A stretch of DNA of 64,000 bases from VXNJ01 sp009840625. Its GTDB lineage: Bacteria; Chloroflexota; UBA11872; VXNJ01. The notes under the pieces are model-generated. The model worked only from the letters and a program-made list of their open reading frames with translations. It ran no database searches and was not told the origin of the DNA. The first letter of the stretch is position 1. Each line of letters starts with the position of its first letter. The position numbers were made by a program, and so were the translations under genes. Shown here piece by piece: positions 54,324-63,475 of this stretch. Location: NCBI GenBank assembly GCA_965207915.1, contig OZ242304.1:2232001-2296000 (forward strand), in the 5' to 3' direction.

Positions 54324-55037
54324 ATGCCCAAGCACGGCAAAAAATACCGGTCCATGGTGGCCAGCATGGAAGCGGACAAGGTCTACGGGATTGACGAGGC
54401 CGTAGAGGTGGCCCGCAATACTCAGATAACGCGCTTCGACGCGACCGTGGAACTTCACTCCAAGCTCGGAATCGACACCCGCCATCAGGACCAGCAGGTC
54501 CGCGGCACGGTGGTTCTGCCGCACGGTACCGGTCGCAGCCGCAGGGTGATTGCATTTGCCGCCGGGGACGCCGCCGCCGAAGCTACCGAAGCCGGGGCCG
54601 AGGTGGTCGGCGGGGACGATCTGGCCGATCGAATCCGCGGTGGATGGCTTGACTTCGACGCCGCCGTTGCAACTCCGGACATGATGCGCACAGTCGGCCC
54701 ACTGGGGCGCATCCTGGGTCCGCGCGGCCTGATGCCGAACGCCCGCGCCGGCACGGTCAGCCCCCGGATTGGCGAAGTGGTTTCGGCTATCAAGGGCGGC
54801 CAGGTCGAATACCGGGCTGATCAGAGTGGAAACATTCATTTCGCCATCGGCAAGACCTCGTTTGGGGCCGAACAACTCAAGGAAAACCTCTGCACGGCGC
54901 TGAACGCGGTGGTCAACGCCCGCCCCAGCGGCGCCCGCGGCACCTACGTTCGTTCGATTACGATCTCGACATCGATGGGACCGGGGCTGCCGCTGGACGT
55001 GAGCGAAGCGATCAACGAGGCGCGCACACTGGCATAG
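54324..55037 (+). CDS. rplA: 50S ribosomal protein L1
   Basis: 237 residues. L1 features: KKYRSMVASMEADKVYGIDEAVEVA, LGRILGPRGLMPNARAGTVS and the C-terminal TISTSMGPGLPLD. It forms the L1 stalk and commonly represses its own operon. 59 bases after rplK. Confidence 0.97.
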   Translation: MPKHGKKYRSMVASMEADKVYGIDEAVEVARNTQITRFDATVELHSKLGIDTRHQDQQVRGTVVLPHGTGRSRRVIAFAAGDAAAEATEAGAEVVGGDDLADRIRGGWLDFDAAVATPDMMRTVGPLGRILGPRGLMPNARAGTVSPRIGEVVSAIKGGQVEYRADQSGNIHFAIGKTSFGAEQLKENLCTALNAVVNARPSGARGTYVRSITISTSMGPGLPLDVSEAINEARTLA

Positions 55038-55089
55038 AATCGCTCCGAAAAAAGCAACGCTTTACGCCCCAGACGGCCGGTGCCGAAAA

Positions 55090-55211
55090 AGGCTTAATTG
55101 CTTGCGGAAAGACCGCAGGCGCCCGCCCAGGCATGTGCTCCTGGCATATTCCGAGAGTTGCCGCAAGGTGACGCGCGACCGCGCGGGGTTGTACTGCCCG
55201 GCGCGGTTTTT
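55090..55211 (+). promoter_or_regulatory. L10 leader with attenuator terminator
   Basis: The 217 bases between rplA and rplJ hold an AAAGACCGCAGGCGC block (from about 55106) and a second arm with TTGCCGCAAGG, as in ribosomal protein L10 leaders. A hairpin CCGCGC/GCGCGG (55179-55184 and 55201-55206) with TTTTT (55207-55211) follows. Known L10 leaders let excess L10-L7/L12 cause premature termination. Assignment is by position and motif. Confidence 0.75.
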
Positions 55212-55254
55212 CATTTGACGGAACTCTCCAATCCACCCACCTTAAGGAGCCGAA

Positions 55255-55779
55255 TTGGCAACAAGAGCTGAAAAAGAGGCCGAAGTAAAGGCGCTGGAGG
55301 AACTGCTCGGGTCCTCGCCTTCCTGGTTCGTGAGTTGCTACCGCGGGCTATCCGTGCCGGAGATCGCCCAGTTCAGGAGCGAATTGGCGGAAGTCGGCGC
55401 AAGTTACCGGGTGGTCAAAAACACCCTGGTGCGAATCGCGGCCGCCAACCAAGGTCTGGGCGACCAGAGCGAACTCTTCGACGGTCCGATCGGACTTGCA
55501 GTTTGCCCGCAGGACCCGCCCGGGGCTGCCAAAGTCCTGGTCCGGCTGGCCGGCAGCAACGAAGCGTACGCAGTGCGCGGCGGCATGCTGGAGGGCGATC
55601 TGATTGACGCGGCCGTAATTGATCGCCTGGCGGCGATTCCGTCGTTTGACGAACTGCGCGCCCAGGTAGTTGGCGGCGTTGCCGCGCCGCTTACCGGCCT
55701 GGTGTTCACGTTGTCGGCGGTTGTCGGCAGCCTGGTGACGGCGTTAGAGCAGATTCACGAGCAACGTTCAGCCGCCTAA
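55255..55779 (+). CDS. rplJ: 50S ribosomal protein L10
   Basis: 174 residues from TTG behind AAGGAG. N-terminal rRNA-binding domain (EAEVKALEELLGSSPSWFV, YRVVKNTLVRIAA) and the C-terminal helix that binds L7/L12 dimers. Output is likely set by the L10 leader just upstream. Confidence 0.95.
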   Translation: MATRAEKEAEVKALEELLGSSPSWFVSCYRGLSVPEIAQFRSELAEVGASYRVVKNTLVRIAAANQGLGDQSELFDGPIGLAVCPQDPPGAAKVLVRLAGSNEAYAVRGGMLEGDLIDAAVIDRLAAIPSFDELRAQVVGGVAAPLTGLVFTLSAVVGSLVTALEQIHEQRSAA

Positions 55780-55830
55780 GCCGCGGCCAAATTCATAGAC
55801 CCTTTATCCACTAAACGGAAAGGAACCCTC

Positions 55831-56214
55831 ATGGCAACCAAGAAAGCCGACGTAAACGAACTAATCGGTGCGATCGAGTCCCTCACGGTGCTTGAACTGG
55901 CCGAACTGGTCGAGCAACTCAAGGAGAAATTCGGAGTCTCGGCGATGGCCGCGATGCCGGCGGCCGCGCCGGCCAGCAACGGCGAAGCAGAAGAGGCCGA
56001 GCAGACCGAATTCGACGTTGTGCTGTCCGAGATCGGACCCAACAAGATCCCGGTCATCAAGGTCGTGCGTCAGATCACCGGACTTGGCCTGAAGGAGTCC
56101 AAGGCGATGGTCGACGAAGCCCCGAACGCCATCAAGGAAGCGGTATCCCGCGACGAGGCCGAGGAAATCGCCAAGTTGCTGCAGGCCGAGGGCGCGACGG
56201 TCGACATCAAATAG
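55831..56214 (+). CDS. rplL: 50S ribosomal protein L7/L12
   Basis: 127 residues. N-terminal dimerisation helices (LIGAIESLTVLELAELVEQLKEKFG), an Ala-rich hinge, and the C-terminal domain EFDVVLSEIGPNKIPVIKVVRQITGLGLKESKAMVDEAP. ATG behind GGAAAGG. Unlike most genomes, rpoB does not follow. Confidence 0.98.
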   Translation: MATKKADVNELIGAIESLTVLELAELVEQLKEKFGVSAMAAMPAAAPASNGEAEEAEQTEFDVVLSEIGPNKIPVIKVVRQITGLGLKESKAMVDEAPNAIKEAVSRDEAEEIAKLLQAEGATVDIK

Positions 56215-56253
56215 GCGAACCGGTTCCGGCAGTCATCGGCGGCCGCAACTGGC

Positions 56254-56289
56254 AGACCCGGGTCGGGAAATCCCCGACCCGGGTCTTTT
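56254..56289 (+). terminator. Strong intrinsic terminator after rplL
   Basis: Perfect 14-pair stem AGACCCGGGTCGGG/CCCGACCCGGGTCT with loop AAATC and TTTT. It separates the ribosomal operon from the convergent VWA gene and confirms that rpoBC are not co-transcribed here. Confidence 0.92.
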
Positions 56290-56328
56290 GCACTCGGTTC
56301 CGGGCGGCAAGACCCGGACTACGTTATT

Positions 56329-58167
56329 TCAGCGGCTGTAACCGGAACGACCTGTCGCCGATTCGAACGGCAAGGCCGCGAGGTGCCCAAGGACTGTCCT
56401 GAAATCGCGGAACGCGCCCAGGCCGCCGAGATGCGGTTCCAGGTGCCCCAGTTCATCGCGCAGCGCCGAGAGTTCCTCGCCTACCACCCGGTCACCGGAC
56501 TGCGCATTCCAGAGGCTGGAGTAGCGGTCCGAGGCCAGGGCCACGATGGCTCCGAAGCGAAGCATCGCGTTGTCATAGTCGCGCTCCCCGAGCCGGTTGG
56601 CAAGGACGGGCGCGTGTTGGCGATTCGAATCGCCTGAAATCGGGGTAACCCACCGGAGTTCGACTTCTCCGATCCGCTCCCCGGGACCTGAAGGCGGCCG
56701 GTGCAGCTCCAATTCGAAGAATGCGGTCGTGGCCGATCCGGCCGGGATCTCGGCGAATTCACGGCGGTCCTGCACGAAGGACTCGTCGCTTGTGATCCGG
56801 TTCTCGTAGCCGATGAGCCGCCAGGAATTGACGACCTGGTCGTCCCAGGTGATCTGGGCGCGGGTCTGGTCGGCGAACGGGACCGAGATTGCGAGCCAGT
56901 TCTCGCGTTGGAATGTCGCCTCGGCCTGGTCGACGTCGCTCAGGTAGCGGTACCAGCCGTTGCCGTGCTGGGCCAGTTGCTCGAGCAGGTGGTCGTTGAA
57001 GTTCTCGACCCCGACGCCGATGGTGATCAGGCGCAGCGGATTCTGGCTTTCTCCGCGGCCGACCGATTCGAGGATCCCAAATGGGTCGGTGGCGTCGACA
57101 TTGGCGACGCCGTCGGAGAACAGGATCACGTAGTTGTGAGCGTCGGGCCGGTTCCAACGCGCCTGATCGGCGAGCCGCACGCCCAGATCCAGTCCGGCCT
57201 GGACGTTGGTGGAGTTGCGGGGCCGAAGCGCGTCGATCGATCGGCGCACGTTACTTGAATCCGGATGAGCGTGCTCAACCGTCAAATCGCCGATTACGTC
57301 CGTGGAGAACTGCACCACTGCGACCCGGTCGTCTTCACCCAGGCTCCGGCGAATCGCCTCGGCGGCGGCGCGCGCGATGGCGACCCTATTGCCGTCCCCC
57401 ATCGACCCCGAGGCATCCATGACCAAGGTCACGTTCAACGGCGTATTGTCGACGAATTCAGGTGCCTGAAAAGCCAGCCGGGCAAGGTATTGCCCGTGGT
57501 TCAGGGGGTGCTCAATAACGGCGCTGGATATGGCGAAACTGTCTCCGCGCAGCGGCTTGTCATACCGGTAATCAAAGGCGTTAATCCACTCTTCGGCGCG
57601 GACCGAATCGGGCTCGACCGCGTAACCGGATTTGATCCAGTTGAGCGCCAACTGGAACGAAGTCCGGTCGGTGTCCAGGCTGAACGTAGAAACTGCGTCG
57701 GCGGCCGCCGATACGCTCCGGGTTCGCAGGTAGTCCCTGAACGTGGTAGCGGCCGGACTGCCGGTGGCAACCACGTTCCCAGACTGCGCAGTGGACCGGG
57801 CCTGCTGGAACGACGAAGAACCGCCCTGGAAAAATGTTGCCCCGCTGGCCGGCGCGGACGCAGGCGTGGCGCTGGCGGGCTCGTATCTGCCGGCCTCCGT
57901 CTGAGTCGTTGCCGAATCGGCGCTGAACATCATCATCTCCGATCCCGCCGACTCGGCCGCAGCGTCCGATTCCACGGATGCCGGTGCGGCAGTTGCAATG
58001 TCCGCCGCCGGCGGGCGGGCGAATTCGGTCGCGGAGGGCTCGCTCCCACCCTTACTGATGTCGCCGAGGCTGGCGAGTGCGCCCACGATTACGATCGCCG
58101 CAAGGGCGATGCCAAAAAAGATGGCGGCCGGCTTGTTGACATGCCAATGCCCAATTCGTTTGTTCAT
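56329..58167 (-). CDS. VWA-domain membrane protein (YfbK type)
   Basis: 612 residues. One N-terminal membrane helix (13-34), a long Ala/Ser-rich low-complexity linker (about 40-140), a YfbK-specific N-terminal domain (DAVSTFSLDTDRTSFQLAL, INAFDYRY), then a von Willebrand A domain with the MIDAS motif DASGSMG (Asp251) and a C-terminal DUF3520-like part. Such proteins bind metal-dependent ligands at the cell surface; function unknown. Confidence 0.88.
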   Translation of the reverse strand: MNKRIGHWHVNKPAAIFFGIALAAIVIVGALASLGDISKGGSEPSATEFARPPAADIATAAPASVESDAAAESAGSEMMMFSADSATTQTEAGRYEPASATPASAPASGATFFQGGSSSFQQARSTAQSGNVVATGSPAATTFRDYLRTRSVSAAADAVSTFSLDTDRTSFQLALNWIKSGYAVEPDSVRAEEWINAFDYRYDKPLRGDSFAISSAVIEHPLNHGQYLARLAFQAPEFVDNTPLNVTLVMDASGSMGDGNRVAIARAAAEAIRRSLGEDDRVAVVQFSTDVIGDLTVEHAHPDSSNVRRSIDALRPRNSTNVQAGLDLGVRLADQARWNRPDAHNYVILFSDGVANVDATDPFGILESVGRGESQNPLRLITIGVGVENFNDHLLEQLAQHGNGWYRYLSDVDQAEATFQRENWLAISVPFADQTRAQITWDDQVVNSWRLIGYENRITSDESFVQDRREFAEIPAGSATTAFFELELHRPPSGPGERIGEVELRWVTPISGDSNRQHAPVLANRLGERDYDNAMLRFGAIVALASDRYSSLWNAQSGDRVVGEELSALRDELGHLEPHLGGLGAFRDFRTVLGHLAALPFESATGRSGYSR

Positions 58168-58596
58168 CTTTCCTGCTCCCCGTCATATGTGATCTTGATC
58201 GGTTTTGGCGGTGCGATGGACAATCCCGGTTTGACTGCACCGAAACCCCATCGACCTGGTTCGTAGCCCTCCTTGCTCCGATATGCAGAGACCTCCCGTA
58301 ATGACCGGAGAAAGAGGGACTGGCAATATGTGCAAGACGCTACCGTGTTTGCGATAGGGTCTTGATCCCATTGCGCTGAGACACGCGGGTTGCAGTATGC
58401 GGTGAATACTGAACCGCGTTCAATTCGGGCCGCATTAGCGCCGCGTGTTCGCCCATATATTACATATATATGAAATATATGGTCAAGCCATTCAAGCTAC
58501 ATATATGGAATGGGCCAACCGTCGGTATGACCTAGCAACGCGGCATCGGCAACAGGAAAGTTCGACGGGCCCGGCGCTTTGACGGCCCGGTGCGGG
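58168..58596. other. 429-base intergenic region with AT-rich palindromes
   Basis: No supported gene. It is the upstream region of the VWA gene (minus strand) and also lies beyond the cysteine synthase stop. Most of it is plain sequence. At 58453-58507 it turns AT-rich: arms CCATATATT (58453-58461) and AATATATGG (58474-58482) around a nested CATATATATG (58463-58472), and a further CATATATGG at 58499-58507. This looks like an operator cluster. Confidence 0.6.
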
Positions 58597-59574
58597 TTAG
58601 GCGGGCTTTTGAAACTCGGCGTTGAAGATCACCGACTCGAACCCGGGGTGGGAGAGATATCGCTCGCCGGTGTCCGGCAGTATTACGACGATCAATTTGC
58701 CGGCGTTCTCGGGCCGCATACCAATCGAACGTGCGGCAGCGACGCCGGCCCCGGCGGAAATGCCCACGAAGACCCCGTCGCGGGCGCAGAGCTGTCGAGC
58801 CATGTCCTCGGCGGCTTCGTCATCGACCTTTAGCACCTCGTCCATGAGGTCGGCTTCGAATATCTCCGGCACAAACCCCGCGCCGATGCCCTGGATGCGG
58901 TGCGGACCGGGCGGATCCCCGGAAATCACCGCGCTGCGGCTGGGTTCGACCCCAATCACCTTGAGTCCGGGCTTGCGCGGCTTCAGGGCGCGCGCGCAGC
59001 CGGTGGCCGTTCCGCCGGTCCCGACCGGGGAGACGATGAAGTCGACTTGGCCCTCGGTGTCGCGCCAGATCTCTTCGGCGGTGGTCTGGAAGTGGATGTC
59101 GGGGTTGGCGGGGTTTTCAAACTGCTGCGGGATCCAACCCCCGTCGATCGAATCGCGCAGCTGGACCGCCTGGTCGATGGCCCCCTGCATGCCGCCGGCG
59201 GCGGGGGTAAGGACCAATTCGGCGCCGAACAGCAGCAACGCCTGGCGACGCTCGATGCTCATTGTTTCCGGCATCGTGATCACGCAGCGATAGCCTTTAG
59301 CCGCGCAAGCCATGGCCAGCGCGATACCGGTGTTGCCGGAGGTGGGTTCGATCACCACCGTGCGGCCCGGCCCGATCGCTCCGGATCGCTCGGCCGCCTC
59401 CAGCATCGCCAGTCCGGTGCGATCCTTCACGCTGCCGCCCGGATTGGTCGACTCCAGCTTGCCCAGGATGATGGCTACCGAATCGGACACGCAGTTGTTG
59501 ATGCGGACCAGCGGAGTGTTTCCGATCAGGTCGATGACGCTGGCCCCGACCCGGCCGAGGCGATGCCCGCGCAC
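58597..59574 (-). CDS. Cysteine synthase (CysK/CysM family)
   Basis: 325 residues from GTG 59574; the frame is open upstream to 59700 but lacks similarity there. PLP lysine Lys50 in TNPGGSVKDR, the substrate loop TSGNTGIALA, and the phosphate-binding GTGGTATG are present, as is IGNTPLVRI. It would make cysteine from O-acetylserine (or O-phosphoserine) and sulfide. It diverges from a TauE/SafE exporter, consistent with sulfur metabolism; the acyl donor cannot be decided. Confidence 0.92.
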   Translation of the reverse strand: MRGHRLGRVGASVIDLIGNTPLVRINNCVSDSVAIILGKLESTNPGGSVKDRTGLAMLEAAERSGAIGPGRTVVIEPTSGNTGIALAMACAAKGYRCVITMPETMSIERRQALLLFGAELVLTPAAGGMQGAIDQAVQLRDSIDGGWIPQQFENPANPDIHFQTTAEEIWRDTEGQVDFIVSPVGTGGTATGCARALKPRKPGLKVIGVEPSRSAVISGDPPGPHRIQGIGAGFVPEIFEADLMDEVLKVDDEAAEDMARQLCARDGVFVGISAGAGVAAARSIGMRPENAGKLIVVILPDTGERYLSHPGFESVIFNAEFQKPA

Positions 59575-59720
59575 GATGATCCCGGGCTCGGAGGCGTCTT
59601 CGTCGCCGCGTGGAAAATGATCTGTGTTCGAGATTGCCGATCGACCCTGTTGCAGACTTCCAGCCAAAGTATCCGCGAACCGGTCAGCCGCCAACCACAC
59701 CGAACCGGCCGGCGCACCTG

Positions 59721-60497
59721 ATGTGGCCCCGCATCGCCCTCACCGGTCTGGGCGGCGGCGTGTTTTCCGGACTGGCCGGCATCGGCGGCGGTACGTTCAT
59801 GGTTCCGCTGATGGTGTCGCTGTTGAAGGTTTCGCAGGTGGTGGCGCACGGCACCTCCCTGGCGATAGTGGTGTTGACCGCGCTGGCCAGCCTGCTTGGG
59901 TACACGATCTCGGTGCAGATCGATTGGACGCTCGTGCTGGTCGCCACCGTTCCCTCGATCGCCACCGCGCCGCTGGGGGCGCGATCGGCCTCGGCGATGC
60001 CGGAAGTCGGCCTGCGCCGGTCGTTCGCCGGGTTCCTGATGGTGGCCGCGTTGCTCCTGCTGTTGCTGGCCGACCCCGAGGAGCTGTTCGCGTTCGCCGG
60101 GATCTATCGCTACCTTGTCGCGGTCGTCATTGGACTGCTGGCCGGGTTCCTGAGTGGGCTGCTGGGGGTTGGCGGCGGGATATTCGTCGTCCCCACGACG
60201 GTCTTCTTTCTCTCCATGGAGCAGCGCGACGCCCAGGCCTTTGCGCTGGCGATGATGATCCCTACGTCCGTGGCCGGCACCATCGCGCATACCCGGTTGG
60301 GCAACGTTCGCTGGCGCTGGGCAGTCGGCATTGCGCTTTTCTCGGTGCCCACCGGGCTCCTGTTTGGAACTCTGGCCGGCGGCTGGATCGACCAGCAAAT
60401 CCTGCGCTACGTATTCGTGGCCCTGTTGATTTATTTTTCGCTGCGGATGTTCGGAACCGTTCCGTGGTTGCGCAAGCACGTCATGCGCTCCGGGTGA
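59721..60497 (+). CDS. TauE/SafE (DUF81) family anion exporter
   Basis: 258 residues from ATG 59721; the frame is open to 59610 with no similarity. Two internal repeats: GLGGGVFSGLAGIGGGTFMVPLM and LAGFLSGLLGVGGGIFVVPTT, the hallmark of TauE/SafE permeases that export sulfite, sulfoacetate or similar anions. About seven helices. Its divergent neighbour is cysteine synthase, which suggests a sulfur-linked role. Substrate is inferred, not shown. Confidence 0.88.
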   Translation: MWPRIALTGLGGGVFSGLAGIGGGTFMVPLMVSLLKVSQVVAHGTSLAIVVLTALASLLGYTISVQIDWTLVLVATVPSIATAPLGARSASAMPEVGLRRSFAGFLMVAALLLLLLADPEELFAFAGIYRYLVAVVIGLLAGFLSGLLGVGGGIFVVPTTVFFLSMEQRDAQAFALAMMIPTSVAGTIAHTRLGNVRWRWAVGIALFSVPTGLLFGTLAGGWIDQQILRYVFVALLIYFSLRMFGTVPWLRKHVMRSG

Positions 60498-60541
60498 CCG
60501 CGATAATCGGCTGACCGCAGTAAGGACTCCATGGTCCGAGC

Positions 60542-61402
60542 TTGATCCGCTACCACACCGCCCACGTCGCAGAGTCGCTGCAGACCAACGTCTGGAGCTT
60601 TGACCTCCTGGCGGGCCTGACGTTGCTGCTGGCCGCCGGCGCCTACCTTTACGCTCTGGGGCCGCTGCGGACCAGGTTCGCCCTGGGGCCGGACCCGGAA
60701 TGGTGGCGGCCGGCCATGTTCCTATCCGGCCTGCTGGCGTTCGCCGGGGCGATCTTTTCGCCGATCGATTACATCGGCGAGCATTTCCTGTTCTCGATGC
60801 ACATGGTCCAGCACCTGATCATGTTTTTCATAGTCCCGGTCGGAATCCTGCTGGGAACTCCGGGATGGATGATCGACCTGGTGCTGCGCCTGCCGGGCAC
60901 CATGCGGGTCGGCCGCGTGGTTACCAATCCGGTGGTTGCGATCGGAGTCTCGCAGGGCGTGGTCGCGGTATGGCATGTGCCGGCGCTCTACGAGACCGCT
61001 CTGGCCAACCGGATCGTCCACGACCTTGAACACGGTTCATACATCGCGGTCTCGCTGATGATGTGGTGGCCGCTGCTTTCCCAGTCGCGCCGGCTGCCGC
61101 CCATTCGGCCCGTGTTCCAGATCTTCTACCTGTTCGTTCTGCCGGTGCCGCAATCGCTGTTCGGGGCGATCCTCACTTTTGCCGATGGGCCCGTTTACCA
61201 GGTCTACGCCGACGCCCCGCGGGTGTTCGCGCTCAGCGCGGCCGACGACCAGCAGTTGGGTGGCCTGCTGATGTGGACGCCCGGCAAGGTCATCTTCTGG
61301 TTCGTCCTGGCGATAGTTTTTTTCCGCTGGTTCGGCGCCGAACGGCGTCGCGACAACCTGGAGTTGCGCAACCAGCTGGAGCAGCGCCCCGGGTTTAACT
61401 GA
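60542..61402 (+). CDS. CtaG-like cytochrome c oxidase assembly membrane protein
   Basis: 286 residues from TTG 60542. About seven membrane helices with conserved His residues (GEHFLFSMHMVQHLIMFF, AVWHVPALYE), as in the caa3-type CtaG family that helps build the copper site of cytochrome c oxidase. No oxidase genes adjoin in this window. The stop overlaps the MurJ end by eight bases, convergently. Confidence 0.85.
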   Translation: MIRYHTAHVAESLQTNVWSFDLLAGLTLLLAAGAYLYALGPLRTRFALGPDPEWWRPAMFLSGLLAFAGAIFSPIDYIGEHFLFSMHMVQHLIMFFIVPVGILLGTPGWMIDLVLRLPGTMRVGRVVTNPVVAIGVSQGVVAVWHVPALYETALANRIVHDLEHGSYIAVSLMMWWPLLSQSRRLPPIRPVFQIFYLFVLPVPQSLFGAILTFADGPVYQVYADAPRVFALSAADDQQLGGLLMWTPGKVIFWFVLAIVFFRWFGAERRRDNLELRNQLEQRPGFN

Positions 61403-62975
61403 ACCGGGCCCGGCCGCGGTCCAGCCGCTTCCGGAGCAGGCCGAGGATCACGCCCGGTTCCCTCACTCCCAGCGCGTGCAGCACTCCCAAATAGACGGCC
61501 GCGCTCAGCGGCAGGGCGATCGCCAGCGTCAACATGCCGGCTTCTCCCGCTTCGAGGGCGCCCCCCGCGGCGGAGCCGACCAGCAAGGCGAACCCTGCCG
61601 CCGTCCCACCGACGGCGATCTTTGCTAGGAAGACGAAGGCGGAACGGCCGGGGCGTTGCCGCGTCCAGTAAAGGATCAACCCGATAAGGACGAGTCCGTG
61701 CAGGCTGTTCTGAACCGTGTTGGCCCAGACCAGGCCGTGAAATCCGATCGCCGCTGAGGCCGGAAACGCGATCGCCAGAAAGACCAGACTGCCCAGTACC
61801 CCGACCCCGGCCGGGAGGATCGTGTTGCGGCAGGCGTAGAAGGCAAAGATCAGCAGCTGATCGATTGCGATCAGGGGCAGCGCCAGCGCGTATATGACCA
61901 ATGCCAGCGCGGTCGGGGCGATCGCGGCCTCGACGAATTGGCCGCGCGCGAAAACTACCCGGACGATGGGCTCGCTGGCCAGGATCAGAAATATTGCCAG
62001 CGGCGTGATTCCGACCGCCAACGCGCGCGCTGCCGACCAGAGCAACCGGCCAAATTCCTCGGCGCCGGGCAGATCGGCCAACCGTTCCGGTGCCGCTCGC
62101 GAGAGTCCGGGCAGCAGCACCAGGGCGACGGCGGCCACCACCGCTCCGAGTGGGAACTGCTGCAGGCGCGCGGCAAATCGCATCATAGCCAGGCTGCCTT
62201 CGCCGGCGCTGCTGGCCAGGCGGGTGTCAACCATGATCACGAGCTGGGTAACCAGCAAGCCGCCAAGGACCGGCAGGTAAAGGACCGCGGCGCGCCGCAG
62301 GTTCGGATCGCGCCAGGGTGCCGGGCGCGCGGCCAGGGGGTCGATCCGCAGCAGCCCGGGCAGTTGTACCAGCAGATGGGCGCCAGCGCCCAAAAGGTAA
62401 CCCAGTGCGACCGCGATCGGACCCAGCAGCGGCGTCAGGGCGAGGATCGAGACTACCAGGACCGCATTCAGCGACGACACCGAAAACGCCGGTCCCAGGA
62501 AGAGTTCGCGGGCCAGCAGGCGCGCCGTAACAACCGCCGAAAGCCCCAGTAGCAGCGCCGCCGGAAGCGTGAACCGCAGCATGTCGACGGCCAGCGGCTT
62601 GGCCTCCGCAGGCAGGTCGGGGGCCAGCAATTGAACGATCGGCCCGGCGAACATGACCCCCAAGCCGACCAGCGATCCGAGCAGCAGCGCGGTTACCAAG
62701 GCGACATTGGCGAACAACCGGGCCGCCGCGGCCGGGTCGCTGATCCCGGCCAGCAGCGGAACCAGCACCGCCGACACCGCCCCGCCGATCGCGACTTCCA
62801 ACAGCGTGTTGGGAACGCGCGACGCGATCTCGAACGCATCCGCCTGGGCAGTCGCTCCGAAAACGGCCGCGATCACCGGCTCGCGCACAAAGCCCAGCAG
62901 GCGCGAAAGAACGTTGCCGGCGGCTACCAGGCCAACGGCCGCCAGGAGTCCGGTAAATCGAGGGTCGGCGGCTAT
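61395..62975 (-). CDS. murJ: Lipid II flippase MurJ, apparent ATA start
   Basis: 526 residues if started at ATA 62975, or 497 from the first usual start, GTG 62888. MurJ homology clearly begins before the GTG: LSRLLGFVREPVIAAVFGATAQADAF spans it, and residues upstream (AAVGLVAAGNV) are family-like. Between the upstream TAG and the GTG there is no ATG, GTG or TTG. The ATA overlaps the rfaE2 stop as ATAG and has GAGGG five bases upstream. About 14 helices. It would export lipid II for peptidoglycan synthesis. A sequencing error at this codon is possible. Confidence 0.88.
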   Translation of the reverse strand: MAADPRFTGLLAAVGLVAAGNVLSRLLGFVREPVIAAVFGATAQADAFEIASRVPNTLLEVAIGGAVSAVLVPLLAGISDPAAAARLFANVALVTALLLGSLVGLGVMFAGPIVQLLAPDLPAEAKPLAVDMLRFTLPAALLLGLSAVVTARLLARELFLGPAFSVSSLNAVLVVSILALTPLLGPIAVALGYLLGAGAHLLVQLPGLLRIDPLAARPAPWRDPNLRRAAVLYLPVLGGLLVTQLVIMVDTRLASSAGEGSLAMMRFAARLQQFPLGAVVAAVALVLLPGLSRAAPERLADLPGAEEFGRLLWSAARALAVGITPLAIFLILASEPIVRVVFARGQFVEAAIAPTALALVIYALALPLIAIDQLLIFAFYACRNTILPAGVGVLGSLVFLAIAFPASAAIGFHGLVWANTVQNSLHGLVLIGLILYWTRQRPGRSAFVFLAKIAVGGTAAGFALLVGSAAGGALEAGEAGMLTLAIALPLSAAVYLGVLHALGVREPGVILGLLRKRLDRGRARFS

Positions 62976-63475
62976 CTGGGCCCTCTATGCGACGCTGCGA
63001 CCCGGGCGGCCAGCTCGGTGGTCGAGTGCCCGTCGCGCATTCGGATGAACCTGCAGCAGGCTCCGACATCGCGGGCGCCTGCCAGTTCGGGCAATGGGCG
63101 CCGGTCGATCCCGGTCGGGTCGTACTCCACGCCCTTGGCGTAGATGTCGGGGCGCAGGTTCCTGATCAGCGCTTCGGCGGTCGGCTCCGGAAAAGGGATC
63201 ACGAAATCCACCCAGCGAACCGCGGCCAGTGCCGCCGTCCGCTCCTCGATCCCCTGAACGGGACGTCCCGGTCCTTTCAGCCGTCTGACCGTCTCGTCCA
63301 CGTTCACGCCCACAGCCAATAGATCGCCCAGTTCGGCGCAATCCTGCAGGAAAGCCAGGTGGCCGGGGTGCAGCAGATCGAAGACCCCGTTGGTGAGCAC
63401 CAGGGACTTCCCGCCGCGCTGGGCCAGGCCGGAAGCCGCGGAAGCCTCGATCACCCGGGCCGGCCGCGACTTCAC
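62972..63475 (-). CDS. rfaE2: RfaE2/HldE-type heptose-1-phosphate nucleotidyltransferase
   Basis: 167 residues, ATG overlapping the kinase stop as ATGA. Nucleotidyltransferase motif TNGVFDLLHPGHLAFL (His36 and His39), and the C-terminal GHSTTELAARV matches the GYSTT end of HldE. It adenylates D-glycero-beta-D-manno-heptose 1-phosphate or a similar sugar. It is a separate gene rather than fused to the kinase. Confidence 0.9.
   Translation of the reverse strand: MKSRPARVIEASAASGLAQRGGKSLVLTNGVFDLLHPGHLAFLQDCAELGDLLAVGVNVDETVRRLKGPGRPVQGIEERTAALAAVRWVDFVIPFPEPTAEALIRNLRPDIYAKGVEYDPTGIDRRPLPELAGARDVGACCRFIRMRDGHSTTELAARVAASHRGPR

Noticed and set aside
58637..58660. T-loop-like GGTTCGAGTC on the minus strand near 58640
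   Set aside because: It lies inside cysteine synthase coding sequence and no cloverleaf can be completed around it.
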